Both the position numbers and the translations under genes were made by a program. From contig NZ_JAPDFL010000001.1 of the NCBI RefSeq assembly GCF_025949695.1, positions 2,917,501 through 2,981,500 on the forward strand: a DNA stretch of 64,000 nt. The letters are read 5' to 3'. Source of the stretch: Pararhodobacter zhoushanensis. GTDB taxonomy: Bacteria; Pseudomonadota; Alphaproteobacteria; Rhodobacterales; Rhodobacteraceae. The stretch's first letter is position 1. Each line of letters starts with the position of its first letter. Shown here piece after piece: positions 16,684 to 26,927 of the stretch. The notes below the pieces were generated by a model. It was given only the letters and a program-made list of their open reading frames with translations, was not told where the DNA came from and did no database searches.

Positions 16684-17553
16684 ATGACCTATGGCGCCGA
16701 AGACCGCACGAAACCCCTCGCCCGCGTCCTGATGCGTGCGCCCGGTCCGGCCATGGCAGCCGCCAAGGCTGAACAATGGCACTATGGCCTTGGCTTCAAT
16801 CCACAGCGCGCCGAGTCCCAGCACGCCGAGCTTGCCCGTATCGTCGCCGCATCGGGCGCAGAAATCCACTGGATTCCGTCCGAGGATGACGGGATGTCAG
16901 ACGCGGTCTTCGTGCAGGATCCGTCTTTCGTCACCCGCGCGGGCGCCGTCGTGCTCAACATGGGCAAGGCCCTGCGCCGTGGCGAACCCGCTCTGCACGT
17001 GGCCACCTATGAGGCCCTTGGCGTGCCGGTCATCGGCCAGTTGAGCGGCGACGCGACGGTCGAATCGGGCGATTGCGTCTGGATCGACCCCGACACGCTG
17101 GCGATCGGCCGGGGTGCGCGCTCAACCCAGGCCGGCATCGACGCCGTTGCCGCCATCCTTGCGCCGCACGGGATCTCCGTCGCCGCCTATGACCTGCCCT
17201 ATTGGACCGGCCCCGAGGCCTGCCTGCACCTGATGTCGCTGATCTCGCCGCTCGGGCCCAAGCTGGCACTGATCCATGCGCCGCTTCTGCCCTATGCGCT
17301 CTGGGCCGATCTGACCGCGCGCGGCTGGACGCTGCTGCACGCGCCTGCCGATGAATTTGCGGCCTCGAACGGGCTCAGCCTGAATGTGCTGATGCTTAGC
17401 CCGCAAGATGTGGTGATGGTCGCGGGCTTTCCCAAAACCCGCAAACTGATGGAGGACGCGGGCTGCCGCGTGCAAACCTTCGACGGCGATGCGCTCTGTA
17501 TCGCCTGCGAGGGCGGGCCGACCTGCCTGACCCGCCCGGTCCTGCGGCAATGA
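16684..17553 (+). CDS. DDAH/arginine deiminase-family hydrolase
   Basis: A guanidine-modifying hydrolase of 289 residues. The start at 16684 follows GAAGGG; an earlier in-frame ATG has no such site. The N-terminal 'RVLMRAPGP', the 'SDAVFVQDPSFVTRAGAVVL' segment near 80 and the C-terminal nucleophile Cys281 in 'GGPTCLTRP' match dimethylarginine dimethylaminohydrolases. 'GPEACLHLMSLISPLG' near 175 supplies the catalytic His. Such enzymes turn methylarginines into citrulline and methylamines; plain arginine is the alternative substrate. It heads an operon with a regulator, a transaminase and a decarboxylase. Its stop overlaps the next start. Confidence 0.85.
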   Translation: MTYGAEDRTKPLARVLMRAPGPAMAAAKAEQWHYGLGFNPQRAESQHAELARIVAASGAEIHWIPSEDDGMSDAVFVQDPSFVTRAGAVVLNMGKALRRGEPALHVATYEALGVPVIGQLSGDATVESGDCVWIDPDTLAIGRGARSTQAGIDAVAAILAPHGISVAAYDLPYWTGPEACLHLMSLISPLGPKLALIHAPLLPYALWADLTARGWTLLHAPADEFAASNGLSLNVLMLSPQDVVMVAGFPKTRKLMEDAGCRVQTFDGDALCIACEGGPTCLTRPVLRQ

Positions 17554-18174
17554 CCGAGCGCCGCTCATTCGTTCGTGCGGGCGAAGAGACCCGCCGCGCC
17601 GCGCTGATCGACGCCACGCTCGACCTGATCGCCGAGGGGGGCCGCAAGCCGCCACCGTCCGCGCCATTGCGCTGCGGGCCGGTGTCACCCCGGGACTGAT
17701 CCGGCATTACTTCGACACCAAAGAAGACCTCGTCGCCGCCGCGCATGAAACCCTGATGAACGGCCTGACCGAGGCCAGTGCAGCGCAGCTCGACGAACTT
17801 CCCGACGACCCGCTGGCCCGGCTGGCTGGCTTTGTCGGCAACGCGGTCTCACCCCTGTCACCGACCCGCGCGGCGTGGCGCTCTGGGCGGCGTCGATGCA
17901 GCTGGTGCCGCGTGACCCGGCGATGCGCGCGGTTCACGAGGCGACCTATCTGGGCTTTCGCGGACGGCTTGAAGACATGATCTGCGAGGCGCTGCGCGCG
18001 GCGGGTCGCCCGACGCAAAGCAGCCGTGCGCTGGCCATCGCGGGAAACGCGTTGCTTGACGGTCTGTGGATCGAGGCCGGCGCCCTGCCCGACCACTTCG
18101 CGCCAGGAGAGCTGAAATCCATTGCGATCAATGCCTTCTCGCGCCTTCTTGAACTTGAACTGCCTGAGGGTTGA
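17550..18174 (+). pseudogene. TetR-family regulator (BetI-like), two frame breaks as given
   Basis: Starts inside the stop of the hydrolase gene. Frame one gives 'TRRAALIDATLDLIAEGG'. One more G in the run of six at 17636-17641 leads to 'PQAATVRAIALRAGVTPGLIRHYFDTKEDL', a complete TetR helix-turn-helix. One more C in the run of four at 17852-17855 then restores 'PVTDPRGVALWAASMQLVPRDP' and the rest of the ligand domain. With both bases added the protein is about 208 residues and normal for this family. I think both breaks are sequence errors. As the operon's only regulator it probably binds the divergent promoter upstream and senses arginine or a derivative. Confidence 0.8.
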
Positions 18175-18175
18175 G

Positions 18176-19354
18176 ATGAAATACGCCACCGTCACCCAAG
18201 ATCTTGCCGGGCTCGGCTCGGACAAATGGGCCCTTGTCGCCGCCGCCCATGCGCGCGCGAAGGCCGGACACAAGGTCATCAACCTGACCATCGGCGAGCC
18301 GGATGTGCCGACGCCCGAGGCCCTGATCGAAACCGCCTGCGCCTCGATGCGCGCGGGGCGGACCGGCTATTCCAACGGGCGTGGCGAGGACGTTCTTTTA
18401 ACTGCCCTTTCAAAGCGTTACAGCGAAGACCTCAAGCGGCCCTTTGGCAAGGAACGCTTCCTGTGCCTGCCCGGAACGCAGACCTCGCTCTATCTGGTGC
18501 TGCGCAGCCTGTGCGATGCAGGCAGCGAAGTGATCATCGGTGATCCGATGTATGCCACGTACGAAGGACTGATCCGCGCCGCGGGTGCCGTTCCTGTGCC
18601 CGTTCTCTTGCGGCCGGAAGATAACTTCCGCCTGCAAGCAGCTGATGTTGCCGGGAAAATAACGCCCGCCACGCGCGCGATCTTCCTCAACACGCCCCAC
18701 AACCCGACCGGCGCGATCTTGCAGCCAGGCGACCTTCGCGCCCTCGGTGAGTTGGCACAAAAGCACGACCTGTGGATCATCTCGGATGAGGTTTACGGCG
18801 AACTCACCCATAACGGCCGCCCCTTTACCTCGGCGCTCACCGATCCCGCGTTTGAAGAGCGCACGGTGATTACCGCCTCGATCTCGAAAAGCCACGCTTC
18901 GCCGGGTTTCCGCTCTGGCTGGGCCGTTGGTCCCGCCGCTTTCACCGCCCGCGCCCTGCCGCTGTCCGAGACGATGCTGTTTGGCTCGCAGCCCTTCATC
19001 GCCGACATGACCGCGCAGGCGGTCAGCGCGCCCTCGGTGCTGGCGCAGGGCATGGCTGCGCGCATGGCCAACCGGGCGCAGATCATCTTTGATGAACTCG
19101 ATGGCACCGCCGGTCTGCACGTCCACCGGCCCGAGGCCGGGATGTTCGCGCTGATAGACATTCGCACCCTGTCGCGCGACTCGCTTGCTTTTGCGCTGGA
19201 CCTGCTGGACAACACCGGTGTGGCGATGATGCCCGGCGCCTCGTTCGGCGTGGCGCTTGAAGGCTGGCTGCGCGTTGCGCTGAACGCCTCGGACGCCGAC
19301 ACGCGCGAGGCCTGCAAGCGTCTGGCCGGGTATGCCCAACTGAAGGCCGCATGA
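18176..19354 (+). CDS. PLP-dependent class I aminotransferase, probable arginine:pyruvate transaminase
   Basis: A 392-residue fold-type I aminotransferase. The ATG at 18176 follows GAGGG; a longer reading frame begins inside the tetR gene. Marks are 'LTIGEPDVPTPEALIE' near 40, 'TGYSNGRGEDVLL' near 65, 'FLNTPHNPTGAIL' near 165 and the PLP lysine in 'TASISKSHASPGFRSGW' near 235. The next gene encodes a guanidino-oxopentanoate-type decarboxylase. That pairing is the arginine transaminase pathway (AruH-AruI), in which arginine is transaminated to 5-guanidino-2-oxopentanoate. The substrate is inferred from this context. Its stop overlaps the next start (ATGA). Confidence 0.87.
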   Translation: MKYATVTQDLAGLGSDKWALVAAAHARAKAGHKVINLTIGEPDVPTPEALIETACASMRAGRTGYSNGRGEDVLLTALSKRYSEDLKRPFGKERFLCLPGTQTSLYLVLRSLCDAGSEVIIGDPMYATYEGLIRAAGAVPVPVLLRPEDNFRLQAADVAGKITPATRAIFLNTPHNPTGAILQPGDLRALGELAQKHDLWIISDEVYGELTHNGRPFTSALTDPAFEERTVITASISKSHASPGFRSGWAVGPAAFTARALPLSETMLFGSQPFIADMTAQAVSAPSVLAQGMAARMANRAQIIFDELDGTAGLHVHRPEAGMFALIDIRTLSRDSLAFALDLLDNTGVAMMPGASFGVALEGWLRVALNASDADTREACKRLAGYAQLKAA

Positions 19355-20904
19355 AGAGCGTCGCGCAAACCCTTGTAGACTGGCTGAAACTCGAAGGCGT
19401 CGAGGTGATCTTTGGTATCCCCGGCGTCCACACCATCGAGCTGTATCGCGCCCTCGCCGGGTCCGGCATCCGCCATGTGACCCCCCGGCACGAGGCCAGC
19501 GCGGGCTTCATGGCCGACGGCTATGCGCGCGTTTCGGGCCGCTTTGGCGTGGCGCTGGTGATCACCGGGCCGGGCGTGACCAACATCCTGACGCCCATGG
19601 CGCAGGCGCGCGCGGACAGTGTGCCGATCCTTGTCATCTCGGGCGTCAACCGGCGTGACACGCTGGGCAAGGGGCTGGGCTACCTGCACGAGCTGCCCGA
19701 CCAGCGCGCCGTGACCCGTGTGCTGGGGCCTGCGCTGCATCTTGAAGACCCGCACGCCCTGCCCGGTCTGCTGGCCCATGCCGGGCGTGCCCTGACCACC
19801 GGGCGCGGCGGACCGGTGCATCTGGAGATCCCGCTGGATCTGATGGCGGCGAAATCACCCCCCGCGACCGCGCTGGCGATGCCCGTCGTGACGCCGTCCG
19901 ACCCCGCCAAGGCCCGCGCGCGCCTGCGCCAGTCCAAGCGCCCGCTGATCCTTGCCGGTGGCGGCTGCGCCAAGGCAGGACCGCAGTTGCAGGCGCTGGC
20001 CGAAGCTCTTGGCGCGCCCGTCGTGCTGACCGCCAACGCGCGCGGTTTGATGCACGCGCATCCGCTGGCTGTCCCGGCTTCGCCCAGCCTGGGCCCCATC
20101 CGCGAGCTGATCCGGGGTGCCGATCAGCTTTTGGTCGTCGGCTCGGAACTGGGGCCCACCGATTACGACATGTACGCCACCGGCCAGATGCCTGACCTGT
20201 CTGGCATGATCCGCATCGACATCGACGGCGCGCAACTGGCCCGCCATTTCGCCGCGCTGACCCTGCAGGGCGATGCGGCCACAATCCTGCCCCGGCTGCA
20301 CCCACTTGCCGCCGCGCCTGACGGTGCCGAGCGCGCCGCCGCCGCCCGGCAGGCCGCCTTCGCCGCGCTCGAGCCCGACTATCAGGACGAAACCCGTCTG
20401 CTTCAGGCCCTCCGCGACGCGGTGCCGGAGGCGATCTTTGTCGGCGATTCCACACAGATCGCCTATGCTGGCAACCTCTACTACAGCCACGACCGTGTCG
20501 GCGGCTGGTTCAACGCCGCCACTGGCTATGGCGCTTTGGGCTACGGTATCGGCGCTGCCGTCGGCGCTGCACTGGCCGCGCCCGGCACGCGGGTGATCTG
20601 CCTGACCGGCGACGGCGGGCTGATGTTCCACCCCGGCGAGTTGCGCACAGCGCGCGATGAAGGGCTGGATGTGACCTTTGTCGTTTTCAACAACGAAGGC
20701 TATGGAGAGATCGCGCTGGCAATGAAAGAAGCGGGGGCCGAGGTGATCGGCTGCACGCCGACTGCCCCGGACATGGAGGCATTGGCCACGGCGATGGGTC
20801 TGCCGTTTGCGCGCGGCACGGACGCCGATCTGCCCGCGCTGGTGGCCAGTGGAAAAGGTCCGCGGCTGATCGAAATTACGCGCAAGAATGTCAAAGATTT
20901 ATGA
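19351..20904 (+). CDS. Thiamine-diphosphate enzyme, probable 5-guanidino-2-oxopentanoate decarboxylase
   Basis: A 517-residue enzyme of the acetolactate-synthase/benzoylformate-decarboxylase fold. The three domains are visible: the pyrimidine domain with the cofactor-activating Glu in 'TPRHEASAGFMADGYAR' near 50, the central domain, and the ThDP domain with 'CLTGDGGLMFHPGELRTA' near 415 and 'FNNEGYGEIALAM' near 445. Acetolactate synthases are longer and would be near a small subunit, which is absent. Next to an aminotransferase, a DDAH-type hydrolase and a basic amino-acid importer, the best fit is AruI, giving 4-guanidinobutyraldehyde and CO2. Downstream dehydrogenase and guanidinobutyrase genes are not in the window. 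Confidence 0.85.
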   Translation: MKSVAQTLVDWLKLEGVEVIFGIPGVHTIELYRALAGSGIRHVTPRHEASAGFMADGYARVSGRFGVALVITGPGVTNILTPMAQARADSVPILVISGVNRRDTLGKGLGYLHELPDQRAVTRVLGPALHLEDPHALPGLLAHAGRALTTGRGGPVHLEIPLDLMAAKSPPATALAMPVVTPSDPAKARARLRQSKRPLILAGGGCAKAGPQLQALAEALGAPVVLTANARGLMHAHPLAVPASPSLGPIRELIRGADQLLVVGSELGPTDYDMYATGQMPDLSGMIRIDIDGAQLARHFAALTLQGDAATILPRLHPLAAAPDGAERAAAARQAAFAALEPDYQDETRLLQALRDAVPEAIFVGDSTQIAYAGNLYYSHDRVGGWFNAATGYGALGYGIGAAVGAALAAPGTRVICLTGDGGLMFHPGELRTARDEGLDVTFVVFNNEGYGEIALAMKEAGAEVIGCTPTAPDMEALATAMGLPFARGTDADLPALVASGKGPRLIEITRKNVKDL

Positions 20905-20986
20905 GGGTTGCGAGATCCGTCAAATGACTGACGTTTGAATGTCAGACATCGCATCCCTACCCCAGAACAACCACGCCACCCAAAGA

Positions 20987-21018
20987 AAAGCGCCCCGAGA
21001 CATCTCTCGGGGCGCTTT
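20987..21018. terminator. Bidirectional intrinsic terminator
   Basis: A perfect 14-base stem (AAAGCGCCCCGAGA / TCTCGGGGCGCTTT) with a CATC loop. T-rich sequence follows on both strands. It separates the convergent decarboxylase and clpX genes. Confidence 0.9.
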
Positions 21019-21038
21019 CTATTGCATACGGGAAACGA

Positions 21039-22319
<1,281 letters not shown>

Positions 22320-22435
22320 TCGACACCTCGTGCTCGTAATCGGTTCTGACCTTCTGACGGGCCTTTATTGCAAGGTTAGGCCAGCCAGCGGGCGGGAACA
22401 ATGCCAAAGTGCACTGCCCCGCCCGCCCTTCAGGC

Positions 22436-23062
22436 TTAGGAAGCAGCGGCAGTTGCGTCGCGGCTTTCGAGAATATTGTCGATCAGACCCCAGTCCTTGG
22501 CGGCTTCGGGCGTCATGAAGTTGTCACGCTCGAGCGCCGCTTCGACCTTTTTCAGGGTCTGGCCGCAGTGTTTCACATAAATCTGATTCAGACGCTCGCG
22601 CAGTTCGAGGATCTCACGCGCGTGGATCGAGATGTCCGAAGCCTGGCCCTGGAACCCGCCCGAGGGCTGGTGCACCATGATCCGGCTGTTGGGCAGCGAG
22701 AAGCGCATGTCCTTCTGGCCCGCCGCCAGCAGCAGCGACCCCATCGAGGCCGCCTGACCGATCACCAGCGTCGAAACCTTGGGCTTGATGTATTGCATCG
22801 TATCATAGATCGACAGACCCGAGGTCACCACGCCACCGGGCGAGTTGATGTACATCGAGATTTCTTTCGACGGGTTTTCCGCCTCAAGGTGGAGCAGCTG
22901 CGCCACGATCAGGGTCGCCATCGAGTCGTGGACGGGTCCGGTGACAAAGATCACCCGCTCTTTGAGAAGGCGCGAGAAGATGTCATAGGCCCGCTCGCCC
23001 CGGCTGGTCTGTTCCACGACCATGGGAACGAGGTTCATGTAGGTTTCAATCGGATCGCGCAT
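22436..23062 (-). CDS. clpP: ATP-dependent Clp protease proteolytic subunit
   Basis: Serine peptidase that forms the double-ring chamber served by ClpX. The start is the ATG at 23062, which gives a normal 208-residue protein and has GAGG upstream. A longer frame from a TTG at 23107 has no ribosome site. The catalytic triad is Ser106 in '[10 protein letters not shown]', His131 in 'MVHQPSGG' and Asp180 in 'ERDNF'. The short propeptide region '[13 protein letters not shown]' is typical of Rhodobacterales. The clpP-clpX gap holds a GGGCGGG/CCCGCCC inverted repeat without a T-run, which may weaken read-through into clpX. Confidence 0.97.
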   Translation of the reverse strand: MRDPIETYMNLVPMVVEQTSRGERAYDIFSRLLKERVIFVTGPVHDSMATLIVAQLLHLEAENPSKEISMYINSPGGVVTSGLSIYDTMQYIKPKVSTLVIGQAASMGSLLLAAGQKDMRFSLPNSRIMVHQPSGGFQGQASDISIHAREILELRERLNQIYVKHCGQTLKKVEAALERDNFMTPEAAKDWGLIDNILESRDATAAAS

Positions 23063-23370
23063 CGCTCGGGCCTCGCTGCTGGCGTCTGGTGCCACATTAG
23101 GGGTCAAATCTTGCCCAAGACTTAGCCTTCCGAACAGACCCCCGCAAGGGCAGGCTCCGGCGCTTTTTCGTCACCTGCGTTTTCACCGCCGCGCCCCGGG
23201 CAAGCCGTCACGGGCTTTGCCCGCGCCTTGGACTGACCCGCCAGGCCAAACTGGCACTACCGGGCCGCCGGTTCAGCGGGCTAGAACGGCATGGAATTCC
23301 ATGCCACAACGTTGGCGAGACAGGTTTTTGGCCAAACACCGCTTTGGCCAGCCCCCCGAGAAAGCCCGCC
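23063..23370. other. Intergenic region between clpP and soeA
   Basis: 308 bases separate the divergent clpP and soeA genes. It must hold both promoters. I see no gene, hairpin terminator or convincing -35/-10 pair in it. A heat-shock sigma-factor promoter for clpP would be expected but is not obvious by eye. Confidence 0.5.
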
Positions 23371-26181
23371 ATGAATCGCCAGCCCATCGTCGATCTGTCG
23401 CCTCCCGTCTCGGACGAGATCCGCAAAACCACCTGCTACATGTGCGCCTGCCGTTGCGGCATCAACGTGCATCTCAAGCAGGGTCAGGTCGCGTATATCG
23501 AAGGAAACCGTGACCATCCGGTTAACAAGGGTGTGCTCTGCGCCAAGGGCTCGGCGGGGATCATGCAACACCTCAGCCCCGCCCGGCTGCGCAAGCCGCT
23601 CAAGCGCGTCGGGCCGCGCGGATCGGGTGAATTCAAGGAAATCGAGTGGGAGGAAGCGCTGTCGCTGGCGACATCGTGGCTCAAGCCGCTGCGCGATACC
23701 GCCCCTGAGAAGCTCGCCTTCTTCACGGGACGCGATCAGTCGCAAAGCTTCACCTCATGGTGGGCACAAAGCTATGGCACGCCCAACTACGCCGCGCATG
23801 GCGGGTTTTGCAGCGTCAACATGGCGGCGGCGGGCATCTACACCATGGGCGGCGCGTTCTGGGAGTTCGGCCAGCCTGACTGGGACCGCACCAAGCTGTT
23901 CATGATTTTCGGCGTGGCCGAGGATCACGATTCCAACCCGATCAAGATGGGTCTGGGCAAACTCAAGGCGCGCGGCGCACGGGTGATCGCGGTCAATCCG
24001 GTGCGCACGGGTTACAACGCCATTGCCGATGACTGGCTGGCGGTGACGCCGGGCACCGACGGGCTGCTCATTCTGGCGCTGGTGCACGAGCTGTTCCGAT
24101 TGGGCAAGATCGACCTCGACTATCTCATCCGCTACACCAACGCGCCGTTTCTGGTGAACGCCGCCGAGGGGGCGGAAAAGGGCCTGTTCCTGCGCGACGG
24201 CACCGGCGCGCCGCTGGTGCTGGACCGCCGCACCGGCAAACCGGCCGCGTGGAACGCCCCCGGCGTGCAACCCGACCCCGCCGCCGAATGGCAGGGCCAC
24301 AAAACCGTCCTGCGCTTGATGGCCGCGCGCTACCTCGACCCCGCCCACGCGCCCGAGGCCGTGGCCGAGCGCTGCGGCATCCCCGCCGGGCGCATCCGCG
24401 CCGTCGCGGCCGAGATCGCCCGCGTGGCGTTTGATGAGGAAATCACCCTCAACCAGCCCTGGACCGATTTTCGCGGCCAGCGGCATGAAACCATGGTCGG
24501 CCGCCCGGTCAGTTTCCACGCCATGCGCGGTATCAGCGCGCATTCCAACGGTTTCCAGACCTGCCGCGCCCTGCATATGCTGCAAATCCTGCTGGGCAGC
24601 GTCGAGACCCCCGGCGGCTACCGCTTCAAGCCGCCCTACCCCAAACCGCCCGAGGCTCACCCCCGCCCGCACGCTGGCGTCACCCCCGGCCAGCCGCTCG
24701 ACGGCCCGCATCTGGGCTACCCGCTGGGGCCGGAACACTTGCTGATCAATGACGATGGCAGCGCCAAACGCATCGACAAGGCCTTCACCTGGGAAAACCC
24801 GCTGTCTGCGCATGGGCTGATGCACATGGTCATCTCGAATGCCCACGCCGGTGACCCCTACAAGATCGACACGCTGTTTCTCTATATGGCGAACATGGCG
24901 TGGAACTCGTCGATGAACACGGCGCAGGTGATGCAGATGCTCACCGATACCGACGACAGCGGTGCTTACGTGATCCCGCGGATCATCTATTCCGACAGCT
25001 ATTCGTCCGAGATGGTCGCCTATGCCGATCTGGTGTTGCCCGACACGACCTATCTTGAGCGCCATGACTGCATCAGCCTGCTCGACCGCCCGATCAGCGA
25101 ACCCGACGCCATGGCCGACGCGATCCGCTGGCCGGTGGTCGAGCCTGACCGCGACGTGCGCGGCTTCCAGTCGGTGCTGCTGGATCTGGGCGTGCGGCTG
25201 GGCCTGCCGGGGATGGTGCGCGAGGATGGCAGCGCACGCTACCGCGACTACGCTGATTACATGACCAACCACGAGCGCCGCCCCGGCGTCGGCCCGCTGG
25301 CCGGCTGGCGGGGCGATGGCACCGGCAAGGGTCGCGGCGCGCCCAACCCGGACCAGATCCAGCGCTACATCGACAATGGCGGCTTCTTTACCGCGCATGT
25401 CCCGCAGAACGCGCAATTTTTCAAACCGTGGAACGCCGCCTATCAGGAATGGATCGTCGCACGCGGGCTGGTCGATGCGCCGATGCCCTATCTGTTCAAC
25501 CTCTACGTCGAACCCCTGCGCCGCTTCCAACTGGCCGCCGAAGGCCACGGCGACCGGCAACCGCCCGAGCCTCTGCGCGCGCGCATCAGACAGACCCTCG
25601 ACCCGCTGCCCCTGTGGTATCCGCCCTTCGAGGACACGCTCAGCGACCCCGCCGAGTACCCGCTGCACGCGCTCACCCAGCGCCCGGCGGCGATGTACCA
25701 CTCGTGGGGCTCGCAGAACGCGTGGCTGAGGCAGATCCACGGCATGAACCCGCTGTTTGTGCCGCGCAAGCTGTGGGAGGAACACGGGTTTGCCGAGGGC
25801 GACTGGGCATGGCTTACCTCACCGCATGGGCGCATCAAGCTGCCCGTGGCGCGGATGGATGCGCTCAACCCGCACACCGTCTGGACCTGGAACGCCATCG
25901 GCAAGCGGCGCGGCGCCTGGGCGCTGGACCCCAAGGCACCCGAGGCAGAAAAGGGCTTCCTGCTCAACCACCTGATCAGCGAGCTGCTGCCTGAAAAAGG
26001 CGACGGCCAACGCTGGAGCAACTCGGACCCGGTCACCGGTCAGGCGGCATGGTTCGACCTGCGCGTGCGGATCGAAAAAGCCCCGGCGCACGGCCCCGCG
26101 GAACCCGCCCTGCCGCCGCAGGCCTCGCCCGTGGGGCGCGGCCCCGCCACTGTCAGCCGTCAGACCGGAGCCAAAGCATGA
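23371..26181 (+). CDS. soeA: Sulfite dehydrogenase (quinone), molybdoprotein subunit SoeA
   Basis: Catalytic subunit of the cytoplasmic-side, membrane-bound sulfite-oxidising enzyme SoeABC, which passes electrons to quinone. A 936-residue member of the DMSO-reductase family. The N-terminus holds a [4Fe-4S] site, Cys22-x2-Cys25-x3-Cys29-x27-Cys57. No twin-arginine signal is present, which fits SoeA and argues against periplasmic relatives such as thiosulfate or polysulfide reductase. 'HGGFCSVNMAAAG' near 145 may supply the molybdenum ligand. The ATG at 23371 is preferred over a TTG 27 bases earlier. The genes for the iron-sulfur and membrane subunits follow with overlapping stops and starts. 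Naming as Soe is by family and gene order. Confidence 0.88.
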   Translation: MNRQPIVDLSPPVSDEIRKTTCYMCACRCGINVHLKQGQVAYIEGNRDHPVNKGVLCAKGSAGIMQHLSPARLRKPLKRVGPRGSGEFKEIEWEEALSLATSWLKPLRDTAPEKLAFFTGRDQSQSFTSWWAQSYGTPNYAAHGGFCSVNMAAAGIYTMGGAFWEFGQPDWDRTKLFMIFGVAEDHDSNPIKMGLGKLKARGARVIAVNPVRTGYNAIADDWLAVTPGTDGLLILALVHELFRLGKIDLDYLIRYTNAPFLVNAAEGAEKGLFLRDGTGAPLVLDRRTGKPAAWNAPGVQPDPAAEWQGHKTVLRLMAARYLDPAHAPEAVAERCGIPAGRIRAVAAEIARVAFDEEITLNQPWTDFRGQRHETMVGRPVSFHAMRGISAHSNGFQTCRALHMLQILLGSVETPGGYRFKPPYPKPPEAHPRPHAGVTPGQPLDGPHLGYPLGPEHLLINDDGSAKRIDKAFTWENPLSAHGLMHMVISNAHAGDPYKIDTLFLYMANMAWNSSMNTAQVMQMLTDTDDSGAYVIPRIIYSDSYSSEMVAYADLVLPDTTYLERHDCISLLDRPISEPDAMADAIRWPVVEPDRDVRGFQSVLLDLGVRLGLPGMVREDGSARYRDYADYMTNHERRPGVGPLAGWRGDGTGKGRGAPNPDQIQRYIDNGGFFTAHVPQNAQFFKPWNAAYQEWIVARGLVDAPMPYLFNLYVEPLRRFQLAAEGHGDRQPPEPLRARIRQTLDPLPLWYPPFEDTLSDPAEYPLHALTQRPAAMYHSWGSQNAWLRQIHGMNPLFVPRKLWEEHGFAEGDWAWLTSPHGRIKLPVARMDALNPHTVWTWNAIGKRRGAWALDPKAPEAEKGFLLNHLISELLPEKGDGQRWSNSDPVTGQAAWFDLRVRIEKAPAHGPAEPALPPQASPVGRGPATVSRQTGAKA

Positions 26182-26927
26182 CAGCCCTGCCCCCACCCTC
26201 AGCCGTCAAGCTGGGTCTGGTCATCGACCTCGACACCTGCGTGGGCTGCCATGCCTGCGTGGTGTCGTGCAAAGGCTGGAACACCGAGAATTACGGCGCG
26301 CCATTGTCGGATACCGACGCGTATGGCGCGGACCCCTCGGGCACCTTCCTGAACCGCGTGCATTCTTATGAAGTGACGCCGGATCTGGGCGCGCCGGTCA
26401 CCGTGCATTTCCCCAAATCCTGCCTGCATTGCGAGGATGCGCCCTGCGTGCCCGTCTGCCCCACCGGTGCCAGCTACAAACGCGCCGAGGATGGCATCGT
26501 GCTGGTGAACGAAGACGCCTGCATCGGCTGTGGTCTCTGCGCCTGGGCCTGCCCCTACGGCGCGCGCGAACTGGATGCGATGGCCGGGGTGATGAAAAAA
26601 TGCACGCTTTGCGTCGACCGGATCTATAATGACAACCTGCCCGAGGAAGACCGTGAACCCGCCTGCGTGCGGACCTGCCCCGCCGGCGCGCGCCACTTTG
26701 GCGATCTGGGCGATCCGGACAGCGATGTGTCGCAACTGGTGCTGGCGCGCGGCGGCATGGACCTGATGCCGGAACTGGGCACGCGCCCGGTCAATAAATA
26801 CCTGCCGCCCCGGCCCCGCGACACGTTGCAGGAACCGCCCGCCACTCTGGCCGCGCTCTGCGAGCCGACACCTGTCGCCCTGACCGGCTTTCTGGGTTGG
26901 GTCGACCGCACCTTGTCGAGGTTCTGA
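26178..26927 (+). CDS. soeB: Sulfite dehydrogenase, iron-sulfur subunit SoeB
   Basis: Electron-transfer subunit with four [4Fe-4S] clusters, 249 residues. The cysteine groups are easy to see: 'CVGCHACVVSCKGWNTEN' near 20, 'CLHCEDAPCVPVCPTGA' near 83, 'CIGCGLCAWACPYGA' near 115 and 'KCTLCVDR' near 139 with 'ACVRTCPAGA' near 160. This is the DmsB/NrfC/PsrB layout. It carries electrons from the molybdenum site of SoeA to the quinone site in SoeC. It starts four bases inside the soeA stop region and its own stop overlaps the soeC start, so the three are translated as a unit. Confidence 0.92.
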   Translation: MTALPPPSAVKLGLVIDLDTCVGCHACVVSCKGWNTENYGAPLSDTDAYGADPSGTFLNRVHSYEVTPDLGAPVTVHFPKSCLHCEDAPCVPVCPTGASYKRAEDGIVLVNEDACIGCGLCAWACPYGARELDAMAGVMKKCTLCVDRIYNDNLPEEDREPACVRTCPAGARHFGDLGDPDSDVSQLVLARGGMDLMPELGTRPVNKYLPPRPRDTLQEPPATLAALCEPTPVALTGFLGWVDRTLSRF

